Origin: Symbiodinium sp. CCMP2592
Lineage: Eukaryota > Sar > Dinophyceae > Suessiales > Symbiodiniaceae
NCBI GenBank assembly: GCA_905221615.1
Contig: CAJNDT010000318.1
Span: 180,452-244,451 of the forward strand
DNA: 64,000 bases
Direction: 5' to 3'
Shown here: one piece after another, positions 32,338 through 42,002 of the stretch
Layout of the letters: each line of letters opens with the position of its first letter
Position numbering within the stretch: position 1 is the first letter of the stretch
The notes under the pieces: generated by a model
Databases searched by the model: none
Told to the model about the DNA's origin: nothing
The model's input: only the letters and a program-made list of their open reading frames with translations
Made by a program: the position numbers and the translations under genes

Positions 32338-32357
32338 GGCTTCTGCTGTCTGCCCAT
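31287..32357 (-). CDS. LINE ORF1: coiled-coil protein
   Basis: The frame is open from 32450, but I choose the Met at 32357 (MGRQQKPWKPHKEHGDDDY) because the composition becomes protein-like there. The N-terminal part is rich in Trp, Lys and Asp (MRWQYWPGSWYQAEDKWWDQ). Residues ~75-200 are strongly helical and charged (ARKAEQKVRTLIATRNTKQE; HQKDVAKIDADLEAALDIQA), predicting a coiled coil. The C-terminal third is Pro/Ala-rich, with further helices. In LINEs, ORF1 is typically a trimeric RNA-binding chaperone that packages the element RNA. No zinc knuckle or RRM was seen. It overlaps the open ORF2 frame by about 1 kb in another frame. Confidence 0.7.
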   Translation of the reverse strand: MGRQQKPWKPHKEHGDDDYNMRWQYWPGSWYQAEDKWWDQFAQDKAISPASFPSYDAAQKGKGSSKGSQPGKTGITTPRDPESMLVQALQDNINHARKAEQKVRTLIATRNTKQELWNGWLERMKNSYLHELARHQKDVAKIDADLEAALDIQAQARQKLRAIVVDGPEEIQNQEATHDTEWEEMMAAWRKERQRSEQPAGVLERALNACGLDRDKLLAATERPLPANQSPRYTVPDMPKDPFQLSPSHTRGPMAANVTPGQAKPSPGRGHRAPVKPTVVAPLKTAPPEKALHARLEKAREAALAAEGTAMRPFGTGPLLTEAKVEGEAGTRTEASEMPIDLEQEIQASPNLNRMG

Positions 32358-32588
32358 CCGATCAAGAACTAGTCGTTGATGCGGGGCAACCGAGTGGTTC
32401 GAACGAAGGGAATGCACCTGACGGTAGGACAGGGGCAGTCCTGCTCTCAAGCGAGCTCGGATGATCGATCTTGTCGCACGCTGATGCCGGTGCCAGTTAG
32501 GCGACCGTGGGTGCTTCGTGTTGCACCGCGTGCTGGGGCTACAGCGATCTCCTACAGTCTCCGCTGCGGAGTATTCTGAGCCCTAAAG

Positions 32589-32596
32589 GTAGTAAT
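32589..32596. repeat. Target-site duplication of the LINE, right copy
   Basis: GTAGTAAT here equals 21838-21845. Confidence 0.75.
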
Positions 32597-32647
32597 AGTA
32601 GTTATACTTGTAGCCCATTCTTCCATTCCCTACTAACCAAAGGTAAG
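32597..32647. repeat. Right half of the foldback element split by the LINE
   Basis: It ends TTCCCTACTAACCAAAGGTAAG, like the intact copy at 21541-21631. Adding the left half (21812-21845) gives about 85 bp, close to the 91 bp of the intact copy. Confidence 0.8.
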
Positions 32648-32810
32648 ATATAGGATTATTAAGGCCCCGACAGTATAGTACCCATGATAGATCCCTTATA
32701 GTAGCCCTTATAGACCCATCTATAAGGCGTGAGCTTATCGCCGAGGACCGGGCCAGGCGCTTCTGCAGAAGTCCTTCGATGCTGATGCCGAAGAGCTACG
32801 AGGGTAGTAG

Positions 32811-32813
32811 GAA

Positions 32814-32885
<72 letters not shown>
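32811..32885. repeat. AGT microsatellite
   Basis: More than twenty AGT units run in the plus orientation; poly-Ser and poly-Thr readings are artefacts. Confidence 0.95.
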
Positions 32886-33008
32886 CGGTAGCAATAGCAA
32901 CAGCAATGCTTCGAAACCGTGCGCCCGATCCACAGTGAGTCCTGAACAATGTTTGCAATCAGCAGCGTGACCTTCTCGTTGATGTTTGCGGCATGACTCG
33001 AACCGACC

Positions 33009-33975
33009 TCAGTTTAACGACAGGTTCCTGTAGTCCATTCCGCGATCCGTTTGACAACCTCGAGCCACGTCTTCTAACGAGAATTTTGCGCGCACCTCCG
33101 GCGTCAGGAAGCCGCGAAGGTGGTCAAACATGTCTTTCTCGGCCTGACAGCAGCCGCTATGAAGCTGCCATGTTTTCACGAGACTCCGGTCATGGTCGAA
33201 TTGAACCTCGCCTTGCTGCCCTCGTGCTGAGCAGAATGTCTGCTTATGCAAGTCATCAGGAGCAAAAGAAACCAAGGAAGTCGCAACTACTGGGGAATTC
33301 AGACACCCCAGCTTTGCCATGGCTGCACAGCCAAGATTACTGGGGAGTTAAACTCTGCCGCGCCAAACCGGGAAGAAACACTCAACCGACCCATGTTCTC
33401 AAGCTGCAAGACTGCAAGACCGTAGCACCGACAGGCCCTGAGCTGCTAAGCCGGAACTCACTAAGCTCAACCCTCCTACGATCATGCATGGGGGGGAGAT
33501 TTGGAGGAGCACTGACGTCAAGTTACAATTTGACGGACGAGTCTCTTTCAAAACCGACAACATATACGACAAACCCTGTTTCGAGGATTTCCCTTGAGAA
33601 TCATTCGAAGGCAAGATTGTCCCGGCTGTCTGCCATGGTCGAAGGCACCACACGATGTGGAGCATCAACAAACCGGTTGCGATGTGCTTGGCTCAGATGT
33701 GCAGTGCTCTGGCCTCGAATTTCCTGCTGTCCTTCATTGAGAGCTGCGACAGCTGAATCATCAGACTGGAGAAACAACCTACCCAATCTGCTTGCTGACA
33801 AAGCTTTTGGTGACTCGTTCCAATACTCTGTGAGAAGTTGCTGTGTAGGAGACCTCTTTCCCACACCCCGCAAGCCTCTTAGATCGTTTCTTTAGAGTCC
33901 GTTGCTGCATGGACGCTGCATGGTGGCCTTCTTCCTTTTGTTGTCATCCTTCTCGCCAAGGTTGACGAGAATGCC
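33009..33975 (-). CDS. Unrecognised multi-exon gene fragment
   Basis: Minus blocks in order: ILVNLGEKDDNKRKKATMQ (about 33900-33960), KRSPTQQLLTEYWNESPKAL followed by SASRLGRLFLQSDDSAVAAL (about 33725-33865), and KDMFDHLRGFLTPEVRAKFS followed by LEDVARG (about 33055-33140), with a stop at 33009. Frame changes suggest introns. The plus-strand frame spanning 32993-33895 is open but has poor composition and antisense overlap with these blocks, so I favour the minus strand. No family is recognised. Confidence 0.4.
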
Positions 33976-34869
33976 TTAGCAGACTGACAAGACATACTAC
34001 AACGCAAACGACACATGTCAAGGCCGTTACCTCGCAGAGTTTCATCTGCCATGCACGTCACGGGACTAAAGCTGCAGTAATACTTATCTGTTGTATGAGT
34101 GCTACAACATTCAATGTGTCTTTGGCTGGAGCCGCATACAACCAGCAGATTATGAGAATGAAGTCAAGTAAGTGCGAAGCGCGATGCCATGTTTCATGGT
34201 GACATAAAGTCTCATCAGCTCATCGTCACAGCTGCGTGTGATCTTTTGGCTAAGCTGATTTCTGGTCTTTGCCAAAGACGCACGTGCTCGTATCCGCACT
34301 GTTCCGCGCAGCTCCACCCATTGATGGGTGCAGACTGTTGAAAGCAGGCTGCGGCCCCAGAGTGTCATGCTCTTTAACTGAATTCGACAAGGACTCGGGA
34401 GCTTCAAGCCTGGCTCTACGCTTGGACTTGCTCAGAAGCCAACGTGGACCCGAGCCATGTTCGAATGGTTTGGTTGAGGATGTCTTAGAAGCTCCGAGAT
34501 TTACTGTCCGGTCGGGCCCCGCTGGCAACTGGCAACCACTGCTGAAACGTCTCTGTGTATGCGGTGACACCTGCAGAAGATCCACACCATGAAATGGTCG
34601 CGGAGCTTTCCACGAAAGTCTTCAAATCAGCCTTCACAGCAAAAAAACAGAACAGGCTCGACCCCCAGCGAATGCATTTCCCGGCCCGCTCAGACATGTA
34701 CGTGCAAGTTGTTAACTTCCACACACACAGTGGAACATTCTCCCAGACAGACCAACTAGCCTGCGCGGCTTCGCCTGCCACGGTCATGGCCGTGCAGCTG
34801 CTGCCTCTGAAGCAAGCGCAGCTGCCTAGGTGCACGCTGGATGCAAACTAGGCAAACCTCTCACATCGC
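33976..34869. other. Ambiguous coding stretch
   Basis: Both strands have open readings at 34250-34590, with similar composition, and I cannot choose between them. A minus block at 34590-34640 (VKADLKTFVESSATISW) may be an exon. Confidence 0.3.
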
Positions 34870-35140
34870 TCAGCGGCTCAGCGTGTTCGAGGCTCGAACC
34901 ATTTCGTTTACACGGCGCTCCTCCTCGGACAAGGCCCTCGGAATTGCAGCTGTGCACATCCATGAGGCATCTTCTAGATCTGCAATAACACACATGCTTC
35001 GGCGTCTTTTGCACGTCGCATGGATCTCATCAAGTATCGGCAGATGCGTCTTGGAGCTGCTTCGCTTCGGCGCTCTTCCTTTGAGGCCTAGACTAGCATC
35101 GTCCTTGGTCCAGCCTGTACACTGAGCAGGAAAACTGGGG
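34870..35140 (-). CDS. Unrecognised terminal exon
   Basis: A minus block reads CTGWTKDDASLGLKGRAPKR, then LPILDEIHATCKRRRSMCVI, then ALSEEERRVNEMVRASNTLS, ending at a stop at 34870. The composition is protein-like throughout. No family is recognised. The part right of 35140 looks non-coding. Confidence 0.45.
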
Positions 35141-35767
35141 GAGTGAAACGACAGGGGACCCGAAAGGAATGGAATTGATATACCGATTGCTGAGTTGTTT
35201 CCAGCCTGTCGTCTCACTGAGAGCGACTGCCTTCTTTATGTTTTCTTTTTTCCAATTATTGCCTATGCGCCTGTCACACCAATGAAGGATGCCAGCCTCA
35301 GCCGACAAGGCTGCACCCAATTGCCAAGCGATGCCAAGCAGCAGGATTCATGAAGTCATCTCCGATCGCAGCCCTGGCCCTGGCTTGCTCTCTCTGCGGA
35401 CCAGGCACCCAGCCACGTGCCTAGGGCTTGTATCTTCCAGAATCGACAAACGGCTGAATGCACCCAGCCAGTTGTGCGGGACCAGTCCACACCATCTCAA
35501 TCTCGTAGTATAACCTGGAACCGGTCTTGACATGTCTCGTCGGCAAGTTTGTCACATCCCATAACTTCAAGTGGTAGCCAGGGAGCGTAGCATTTGGCGG
35601 GATGTCCTGGCAGTAGAACCAGGAGCTTGGAGGATAGCAAAGAACAGTGAAAGCACCGGAAAACGCTCTGCACCCAAGTTGCCTGATCCTCCATAGGCTC
35701 CATCACACTCCTGACGTTAGTAAGTGTTGAACGTTACATGTGATGACGCAGCACTTGGTCAGTGTCT
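35141..35767. other. No recognisable gene
   Basis: I saw no repeat or convincing exon. Confidence 0.35.
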
Positions 35768-36073
35768 CTACTCGTTGCTTGAACCCGGCGTCCTGCCCTT
35801 TTTGCCAAAGCCAAACCTCGAAGGAGCTGATTGATGCTCGCTTGATTCGCTTGACTCAATTTTCAAGCGGACTGCCAGCAACACGTGCAAGCTGTGCATA
35901 AAGACTTGCGGGCAGCACAGCTTCAGGACGAGGGGCTCTGGAGGTACTACTACTCGTCGCAGCTCTCCCGGGCGCATACCCAGGACTGCATCCGTCAGTG
36001 AAGGCGGATCATATGGCGTCAGAGGCGTCTGCGAACAGGGATTGCACTGAATACCGCAGATCTCATCCAGCAT
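35768..36073 (-). CDS. FKBP-type peptidyl-prolyl isomerase-like C-terminal exons
   Basis: The right exon reads PPSLTDAVLGMRPGELRRVVVPP, matching the FKBP pattern (a.lGMk.Ge.rr..vPP). Removing a 45-nt GC-AG intron (35892-35936) joins it to DLHVLLAVRLKIES, which fits the last strand of the fold (...v.f.V.Ll.I). A short polar tail ends at a stop at 35768. FKBPs isomerise X-Pro bonds and bind partners in folding or assembly. The segment between the PP and the last strand is much shorter than usual, so loop residues of the active site may be missing and activity is doubtful. The N-terminal half of the domain was not found. Confidence 0.5.
   Translation of the reverse strand: MLDEICGIQCNPCSQTPLTPYDPPSLTDAVLGMRPGELRRVVVPPEPLVLKLCCPQVFMHSLHVLLAVRLKIESSESSEHQSAPSRFGFGKKGRTPGSSNE
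35892..35936 (-). other. 45-nt GC-AG intron in the FKBP-like gene
   Basis: On the minus strand the donor is CCAGA|GCCCCT and the acceptor GCACAG|CTTGCA. Splicing keeps the frame. Confidence 0.5.
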
Positions 36074-37542
36074 GTGAGTGCCGTAGCCTTTCCAACCTTG
36101 ATCCTCTTCGGCGTTTGGTAAGGCCCAACCTCCTCAGACACTGCAGGCGGATGCAAGCACAGCCATCACAACGTCAGCACGAATCCTCAGTGCAGGGCCA
36201 TTCGGCCCACTAGCGTGAGCTCCCAGGGCAGGCCCTCCTCGAAGTTTTCCAGCCAGGCTCGGTGCTTCACCCTGCAAAGGCATTGAGAACCTTCGAGAAC
36301 CCTACGGGGCGTGTGCTGCCCACCTGACCAAGTCGCCCATCTGTGCTGGTTCGCACTTGCCTTCTCGGAAGACCTGAAGCGGCATCCAGACAGAAACGGC
36401 AGCAACTCTCGTCTCTCGTGCAGGCAGTGGCGACCTCTCGTTTCTGCCACAAGATGCTCCATCGGCACTGCAGCTACAGTATCACCCAGTGCCATACTTC
36501 CGACTGCGGTGCCTGATAGTCCATCTTTGCATAAGGCGTTTGGCCAGTTCGCAGCACTTTGGTAAAGTCGATCTCCTCCTCGGCATGTGCCTGAACTGCG
36601 AATCACCAGTTCCGAAAGAGTTTGCCGGAGACTTTAAATGCGAGGCACATCGGGCGCAGCATCGAATAACAGAGATCCGGCAACACCTGCCATCCTCAGC
36701 ACAGGGCGAAACTGGAAGGTTCTTGGCTTGCCAATCTTGCTAGGAAAAAGCACCTCTCGATTCGCAAGCGGCTACACCGGCTGGTCATGGTCCAAGTTCG
36801 AAGAAGCGGCATGGCACGTCGCCCATATTCCTGCGATGGTCTACCTGGCGCAAGGAAGGCCAGCGGCAACCAGGCCGCCGAGGCCAGGAGCGCGAGCGCA
36901 GGCCTGGAAAACGCCCGGGAGCACGGAGACGGAGCATCTCTCTGTGAGCCCCGAGGGCCCCGCACTGCGCTTCGCCGTGCCATGGCTGAAGCCCGGGGCC
37001 CGGGCAGTGATCTACTTTGAGCCCAAGGTCAGAAGCGAAGAGCTGCCAATGTTCTCGAGCTACGACAGGACCATCCACAATCTGCTTCGAAGAGATGCGT
37101 CCACTCCAGTTCCCACGGGCTCTGGCAGACGGCGAGTCGGCGAGGAGCTCGATCCACTCTCGCTGGTAGATCCCTGCAACAGGAACAATGGCAACCTTAC
37201 AAAAAGGGCCGAGTGCAAAGTTTCAAGCGAGCCTCTGGGGTTGCAATCACTTCGCCAACCACCGGAACAGACCTGCAGAGCTCTTTTGTGAAAACACCAT
37301 GGAAAAGCACTGGAACCAAAAAAGCAGAGGAGTACCAAACAAAAGCTCTACGCGACATGCAAATCTCATGGCTCAGGTCTACACGAGTACGGATGTCCAT
37401 CTCCGGGCGCCAGCCCCTGCAATCAACGGATTGAAAGGTTTGAAAAAGACCCCATGTGAAGAGTAGCACAACCAAAAATACATCGCAAGCCCGTCCTGGT
37501 ACAAGCCCTTGCCGGCGCCAAAGGAAAGGCAGCTGAACCATG
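36074..37542. other. GC-rich stretch with ambiguous open readings
   Basis: Plus 36638-37291 and several minus frames are open through a GC-rich segment (36840-37000). A minus block near 36190-36260 (HRAWLENFEEGLPWELTLVG) is the best exon candidate. Nothing is assignable to a family. Confidence 0.3.
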
Positions 37543-37960
37543 TCAGAATCTGAGCAGGGTGATTCTTGGCAGGGTGTTGCCCAAACTGTAAAAAAGCGGA
37601 CAGAGATGCTTGGTGTGTGTTCTACGCGTCCCCCAGCATCGTCTGGGGTGACTACCACGAGGCTGCCAAGAAAAAGATAGCGAAGCGGTCCACCGCCTGT
37701 TTGGAGACTTCGGTAAGCCGTCACCAGCCTTGAAGCCACTGAGAAGCAAACTGTGCATCAGCTCGCAGTCTCGCTGCTGCGTAGCATATGCCTCAAGCGC
37801 ACACCTCAGGTGACGGAGAAAGGAAGTCATCCGTTTCACGACGCTCTTAGGACAAGAAAAAGGGTCTCGGGCGCTTCGGCCCCACCGCCCATGCGGATGA
37901 CATACCGCAGGAAGTTGATGCTGTAAGCCACCTCGGAGCCACAGATTCACTGCTCGAGAC
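37543..37960 (-). CDS. Unrecognised helical gene fragment
   Basis: Minus blocks: INFLRYVIRMGGGAEAPETL (about 37860-37925), KRMTSFLRHLRCALEAYATQ followed by QRDCELMHSLLLSGFKAGDG (about 37730-37840), and TAYRSLQTGGGPLRYLFLGS followed by LVVVTPDDAG (about 37630-37725). The middle helix pair loosely recalls the C-terminal helices of WDR36/Utp21, but the match is too weak to name it. Confidence 0.4.
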
Positions 37961-39125
37961 CTCTACTGAGCGGTTGAAACTCAGAGGTCGACCACAAAGA
38001 TAAGGTTAGCGCCACAAAAGAAAAAGAGTAAAGTCCTGACCAGGCTGGACTACTAACACATGTTCAACATCAAGATTACTATGTCATGTTCCATGTAACG
38101 ACTCCCAGTGCCTTCTGCGCATGTCCGTAGGTTGCTGAGAAGCTTCGGGTTGTGCTCTGTTCCTTGTGCACCCCCTGTCCTGTGGGTGTACAACGCACCG
38201 TAGTATCCGCATGCGGGGATGCTGAGCTCAATGATGAGCCTGGGCAGGTCGCCGAGCAAAGAGAGCACACATAAGCTGATGATAGTCTAGGGCCTAGGGT
38301 TCAGGCTGGCTGCACCCCGACCACAGCTCGTCTGGGGAATTTGGATCGCCTGAGCACAGCTTCGGAAGCCAAGCAGCAGTTCAGACGGGGAAACACACTG
38401 TCCAAGCCTGGGTCGGTGTACTGACCCAGGAGCAGTCTGGCGATGAAAGCGCAGATATAGTAGGTCGAGCCTGCGTGACATAATGATCGATGCAACTGCT
38501 GGTACCTGGGACAAGAAACTCTGAGCCACCAGGCTGATGACAGACAGCACGACAACTCGCTTCACAGCCTCCCATGTCGAGCAGCTGCTCGAAAGAGCAG
38601 GAAGACACTTCACAGTCACTATACCAACAACATAAGTTGGGAACTCATACACGTTCGGTCTTTGGGTGGCGAATGCTTTTAAAAGAATATGCCAACAGCA
38701 GAACAAAGAAGAATCGGAAGAAGTTACAGAGTGAAGGCCGCATGCCCGCAAGGTGAAATCTGAAGAGCAGGCGGTATGCCCTAACTTTCAACAGATCTTC
38801 CGAGAATCGCTCCGGCTGCTGTAGGGGTTGGCAACACGACACATGCCCCTGCGTAGCGACGAAAATGAATGGTTAGGGATAAACAGTTCTCGGAATCAAA
38901 CTCTTGCACATCACACATGTCCGCTAGAAAAACCAGTTGCGCTTTTCGATTACAAGCACCATCTCGTAACTGTCATACTTCATGTCATAATGATGCATCA
39001 TGCAGACACTCTGGAAGACAATGCCTTTTGTGCCGCATTCTGTGCCCAGAGACGTTTGCGCAGCTAAGGACTGCACGAAACATCCTCCGCTAGCAGGCTA
39101 TTATGTCACATTGTTCCATAGGACC
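37961..39125. other. Scattered weak minus exons
   Basis: Candidate minus blocks are LPRLIIELSIPACGYYGALY (about 38190-38250), STYYICAFIARLLLGQ (about 38415-38465) and SEDLLKVRAYRLLFRFHLAG (about 38755-38815). They cannot be connected and no family is recognised. Confidence 0.35.
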
Positions 39126-39446
39126 TCACATGGAGTGCGAGGCAAGTGAATTACGATGCCACCTCCACTGGCACTCCCGGCCGGAAGCAGGCATCAATAC
39201 GTGCAAAGTCTCTGCACACCGCTCATGGATGGCGCTGAAATTCCCGCGAACAGGTCTCCCATCTGCAGCCGGCACTGTTGTGCAGCACTCGACGGCAAGA
39301 AAGCAGACATGCTCAGGTACTTTTAGTTGCAAAATTCGACCTGTGCATAAGAGAAGACTTCGTCGGCAAGCACATAGCACACGGCTCACAAAAAAAGGGT
39401 TTAAGTAAATCTCAAGCACATCTAACTGACGAAACTGTTCACCCAT
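39126..39446 (-). CDS. Unrecognised exon candidate
   Basis: A minus block reads KVPEHVCFLAVECCTTVPAA, then RGNFSAIHERCAETLHVLMP, with protein-like composition. It lies downstream of the ankyrin gene's stop, so it belongs to another gene or is spurious. Confidence 0.35.
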   Translation of the reverse strand: MGEQFRQLDVLEIYLNPFFVSRVLCACRRSLLLCTGRILQLKVPEHVCFLAVECCTTVPAADGRPVRGNFSAIHERCAETLHVLMPASGRECQWRWHRNSLASHSM

Positions 39447-39695
39447 CGTGCACTACGGCTTGCCGAGAAGAAAGTGGCTGTCAAGGCATTACAACTGCTT
39501 CAGATCTGCTTCGGCGCTTAGGCTCTTCCAGCAGCATCTGACAGAAGCGACAGGACCTTTGGGAGTGGCAGCCAGCAAGGCATCTCTCTCACACAGGGCA
39601 CAAGAGCAGCTTCACAACACTTACATTGAATGGGCACCTCCTTGTGTGACTCGCCCTTTTTCTTCTGAAGAACAACCTGCACATTCCGAACGGAT

Positions 39696-40965
39696 TCACA
39701 CACTCTGAAACAGCAGGCTGGTGCATCCGGCCATGCTTTCGGTTCCTTGACACGCCTCCTGGGCGGTCTTGCCAGCCGAGTTTTTCAGAGCTGGGTTTGC
39801 CCCCTGCTCCAGCAGCAGTTTGACCTTACTGAAGAAAGTATCTACGCTAAACCGCTACACCATCATCAGCACCCACTCGGAAGCAGACCATCTTTGCATT
39901 TCCCACCTCTGCAGCCTTGTGCAACGGGTACGTGCTGCTGAAGAAGGACTTCTTTGCATTGTTGATGCCAGAAAAGCCTGACCAGGGAGAAGCTGATCGC
40001 AAAGCTCACATCCACCAATCGTCTGAATGCATTGCGCTAGACTCAATAGCCTAGACATCAAACAGGCTATAAACAAAAGGAGACTCCGATGAAGCTGCGA
40101 ATCACCTGCTGGTGTAGCAAAAACGCTCAAACAATCGTTCCGGAGATCGAGCCTTGCTTCTTGATCCATGCCATCACTTCGTTCTTGTGCTGTGCCAACT
40201 CCTAGCACGAGCTCCGGGCACGTTTCGAGCTGAAGACTAAATAAAGCTCCCAAGAATGTCCATGTGATGTATCTCACCGCTCCTCTTGGCGCTTCTTCTC
40301 AGCCTGCTCAGCAGCGGCCTTCTCTGCTTCTGCAGCCTCTTTGGCTTCCTTAGCAAGCGAGGCATCCAAGATCTCTTTAGACGAAAGACAAAGCCTGTGC
40401 AAGCGAGCCTTTCACAACACGAATTCAAGAGCTCCTGACCTTCTCCCTCTGCTCAGCCTCCAGGCGTGCACGCTGTGCCTCCTCCAGAAGCGCTCAGGCC
40501 TAACACTGAGCCCATGAGGACCATGTGGAGACCGGAGCCAAGAGGAGTTCTGGTGACCCAACACCGTCAAAGGCACAGCTACAGACTGCATCCCGGCTCC
40601 TCCTGTTCTTTGCGACGGCGCTCTTCAGCTTCCTTCTCACGTTGCTGGCGAACCGCCTCCTCGCGTCAGAGTGATTCGTTCGCAGCTCCCCATCTCATTT
40701 CTGGTCGCAGACATGTCACTCTGCTGAATGACGAAGCCTTGGCAGCCTCTTCCTCCGCCTTGCGACGCCTGTCCTCCTCCTCCTTTACAGCCTGCACATA
40801 CAGGCGCGGAGCTTCGGACCCTGCCTGATACACTGATGATCTGTGGCGCGAATCGGCGAAACTCATTCACCAAAGCTACAAGCAGTACTAGTTGGATGTA
40901 TCGTCGAGCGTGGGGTAGCCTGCTCTTCTGCAACACGCTTGGCCAGATCTTCCATGCTGACCTGT
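39696..40965 (-). CDS. Coiled-coil ankyrin-repeat protein, at least six exons
   Basis: Exons read leftward: SMEDLAKRVAEEQ (about 40925-40965); RLYVQAVKEEEDRRRKAEEE (about 40733-40805); EAVRQQREKEAEERRRKEQE (about 40605-40665); LEEAQRARLEAEQREK (about 40441-40490); KEILDASLAKEAKEAAEAEK then AAAEQAEKKRQEE (40278-40384); TYPLHKAAEVGNAKM (39889-39950); and VKLLLEQGANPALKNSAGKT ending at a stop at 39696. Removing the 64-nt intron 39825-39888 gives a textbook ankyrin unit (PLHkAa..Gn..mVkLLLeqGAnp..kn..GkTa). The upstream part is a long Glu/Lys/Arg/Ala helix, so the protein is a coiled coil capped by a C-terminal ankyrin repeat, likely a scaffold. Donors include GT (GAGCG|GTGAGA, GAGAAG|GTCAGG) and GC (GCCAAG|GCTTCG, GAGCAG|GCTACC). 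The partner is unknown. Confidence 0.65.
39825..39888 (-). other. 64-nt intron splitting the ankyrin repeat
   Basis: On the minus strand the donor is AAGATG|GTCTGC and the acceptor AGTAAG|GTCAAA, phase 0. It contains an in-frame stop that splicing removes. Confidence 0.6.
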
Positions 40966-41151
40966 CACATCGGATGAGTCAGGAGTCGAGGTACTGGTAA
41001 CTGGTAATCTCTGCTCCGCCTTCACCGTGTTGGCAGAGGGGTTGGGAGGATTGCATGCGGAAGCGCAGCTGAAGTCGGCGAACATCGCGTCCCTGCTTCC
41101 GTGATCTATAACCGTCACAAATGCAGCGGTTAGGTCATATCCAAACGTCTC

Positions 41152-42002
41152 TCAGCGCCAGGCAAGCAGATATGAACAAAAAAGGCTCAGGATTTGGATG
41201 GCTTGAACAGTCTTCGGCAACAGGTTGTCATGCAAGCAATTCTGCAATCCATGACACGCAGAACAAAGAGCCGCAGGTGTGGCACATCCCTTCAGCTTGT
41301 CGCAACCACGGGAGGGCCAAACCTTGATGACGTTTGCATCGCCAGTTGGCACGCCGAAGGTGATACCAAACTCCTTCGCAAAAACTGACTGTGAGCAAGC
41401 TGACTGTGAGCACTTCAGGCAGGGTTCTTTTACTGCACTACGCCCCAAAGATTTCCCGCAAAAAGACGAAGCCCTTGCCATCAACTGAAACAAAGAGAGC
41501 AGCAAACAGAACACTGCTTGCAGCAACACCATGCTTGACTTCTGAAGATGTTTGCTTGAAGTGCAGTGGTGCTGAAGCTTGCAACATGACCACTTACATA
41601 AAGTGACAGTTCACTGCAAGTACTCTTCACTTGGACTGACAGCAGGGAGTTTTGTCTCTTGGGGGTTCCACTTTCTGGGCGGGCAGGTGATGCACGTGGT
41701 CCGTTGCTGGTACTGGTGGCATGTATAGTTATGATGATATTTGATACATGCTGATGCCATTTTGTCTTCAGGTACATGCACTTGGTGAAACCTGCTGTCG
41801 GTGTCCTCAGCTTGCAGCCTTCGGAGATCGGTTGCATCCTCGGCTGAGAGCTCGAACACAGGTTGGGCTGACAAGTAAAGCAGCGGCTTGGGATCGCTAA
41901 ATTAGCGCAACTAGAGATTTCTGGTCGAGTGCTGTCATTCCAGATATTGATCTGTAGGCCGATGGCGTGTGAGAGACCAGCAACGGAAAGTCCCAGCACC
42001 AA
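41152..42002 (-). CDS. Unrecognised gene fragment with hydrophobic N terminus
   Basis: Minus blocks: MVLGLSVAGLSHAIGLQINI (41943-42002), AQPVFELSAEDATDLRRLQA followed by EDTDSRFHQVHVPEDKM (about 41760-41870), and FAKEFGITFGVPTGDANVIK (about 41325-41385). Frame changes indicate introns. The first block could be a weak signal peptide. No family is recognised. Confidence 0.4.

Larger units (their letters stand above)
21846..32588 (-). mobile_element. Complete LINE-type non-LTR retrotransposon, about 10.7 kb
   Basis: The element lies on the minus strand between two copies of GTAGTAAT. Its 5' end (at 32588) starts CTTTAGGGCTCAG; its 3' end (at 21846) is a short AGGAAC repeat tail rather than poly-A. 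It carries ORF1 and a very long ORF2 with RNase H, endonuclease and reverse transcriptase motifs all intact and no stop, so it looks recent. LINEs of this type nick a target, copy their RNA in place, and leave a variable target duplication with a truncated or simple-repeat 3' tail. The flanks are the two halves of a single 91-bp foldback element, which independently fixes both borders. Confidence 0.85.

Noticed and set aside
32659-32970. Poly-Thr and poly-Ser frames
   Set aside because: They come from the AGT microsatellite at 32811-32885.
32993-33895. 300-codon plus-strand frame
   Set aside because: It has low-quality composition and lies antisense to several better minus-strand exon blocks.
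37543-37960. WDR36/Utp21 C-terminal domain
   Set aside because: Only one helix pair resembles the family, and the following sequence does not fit its end.
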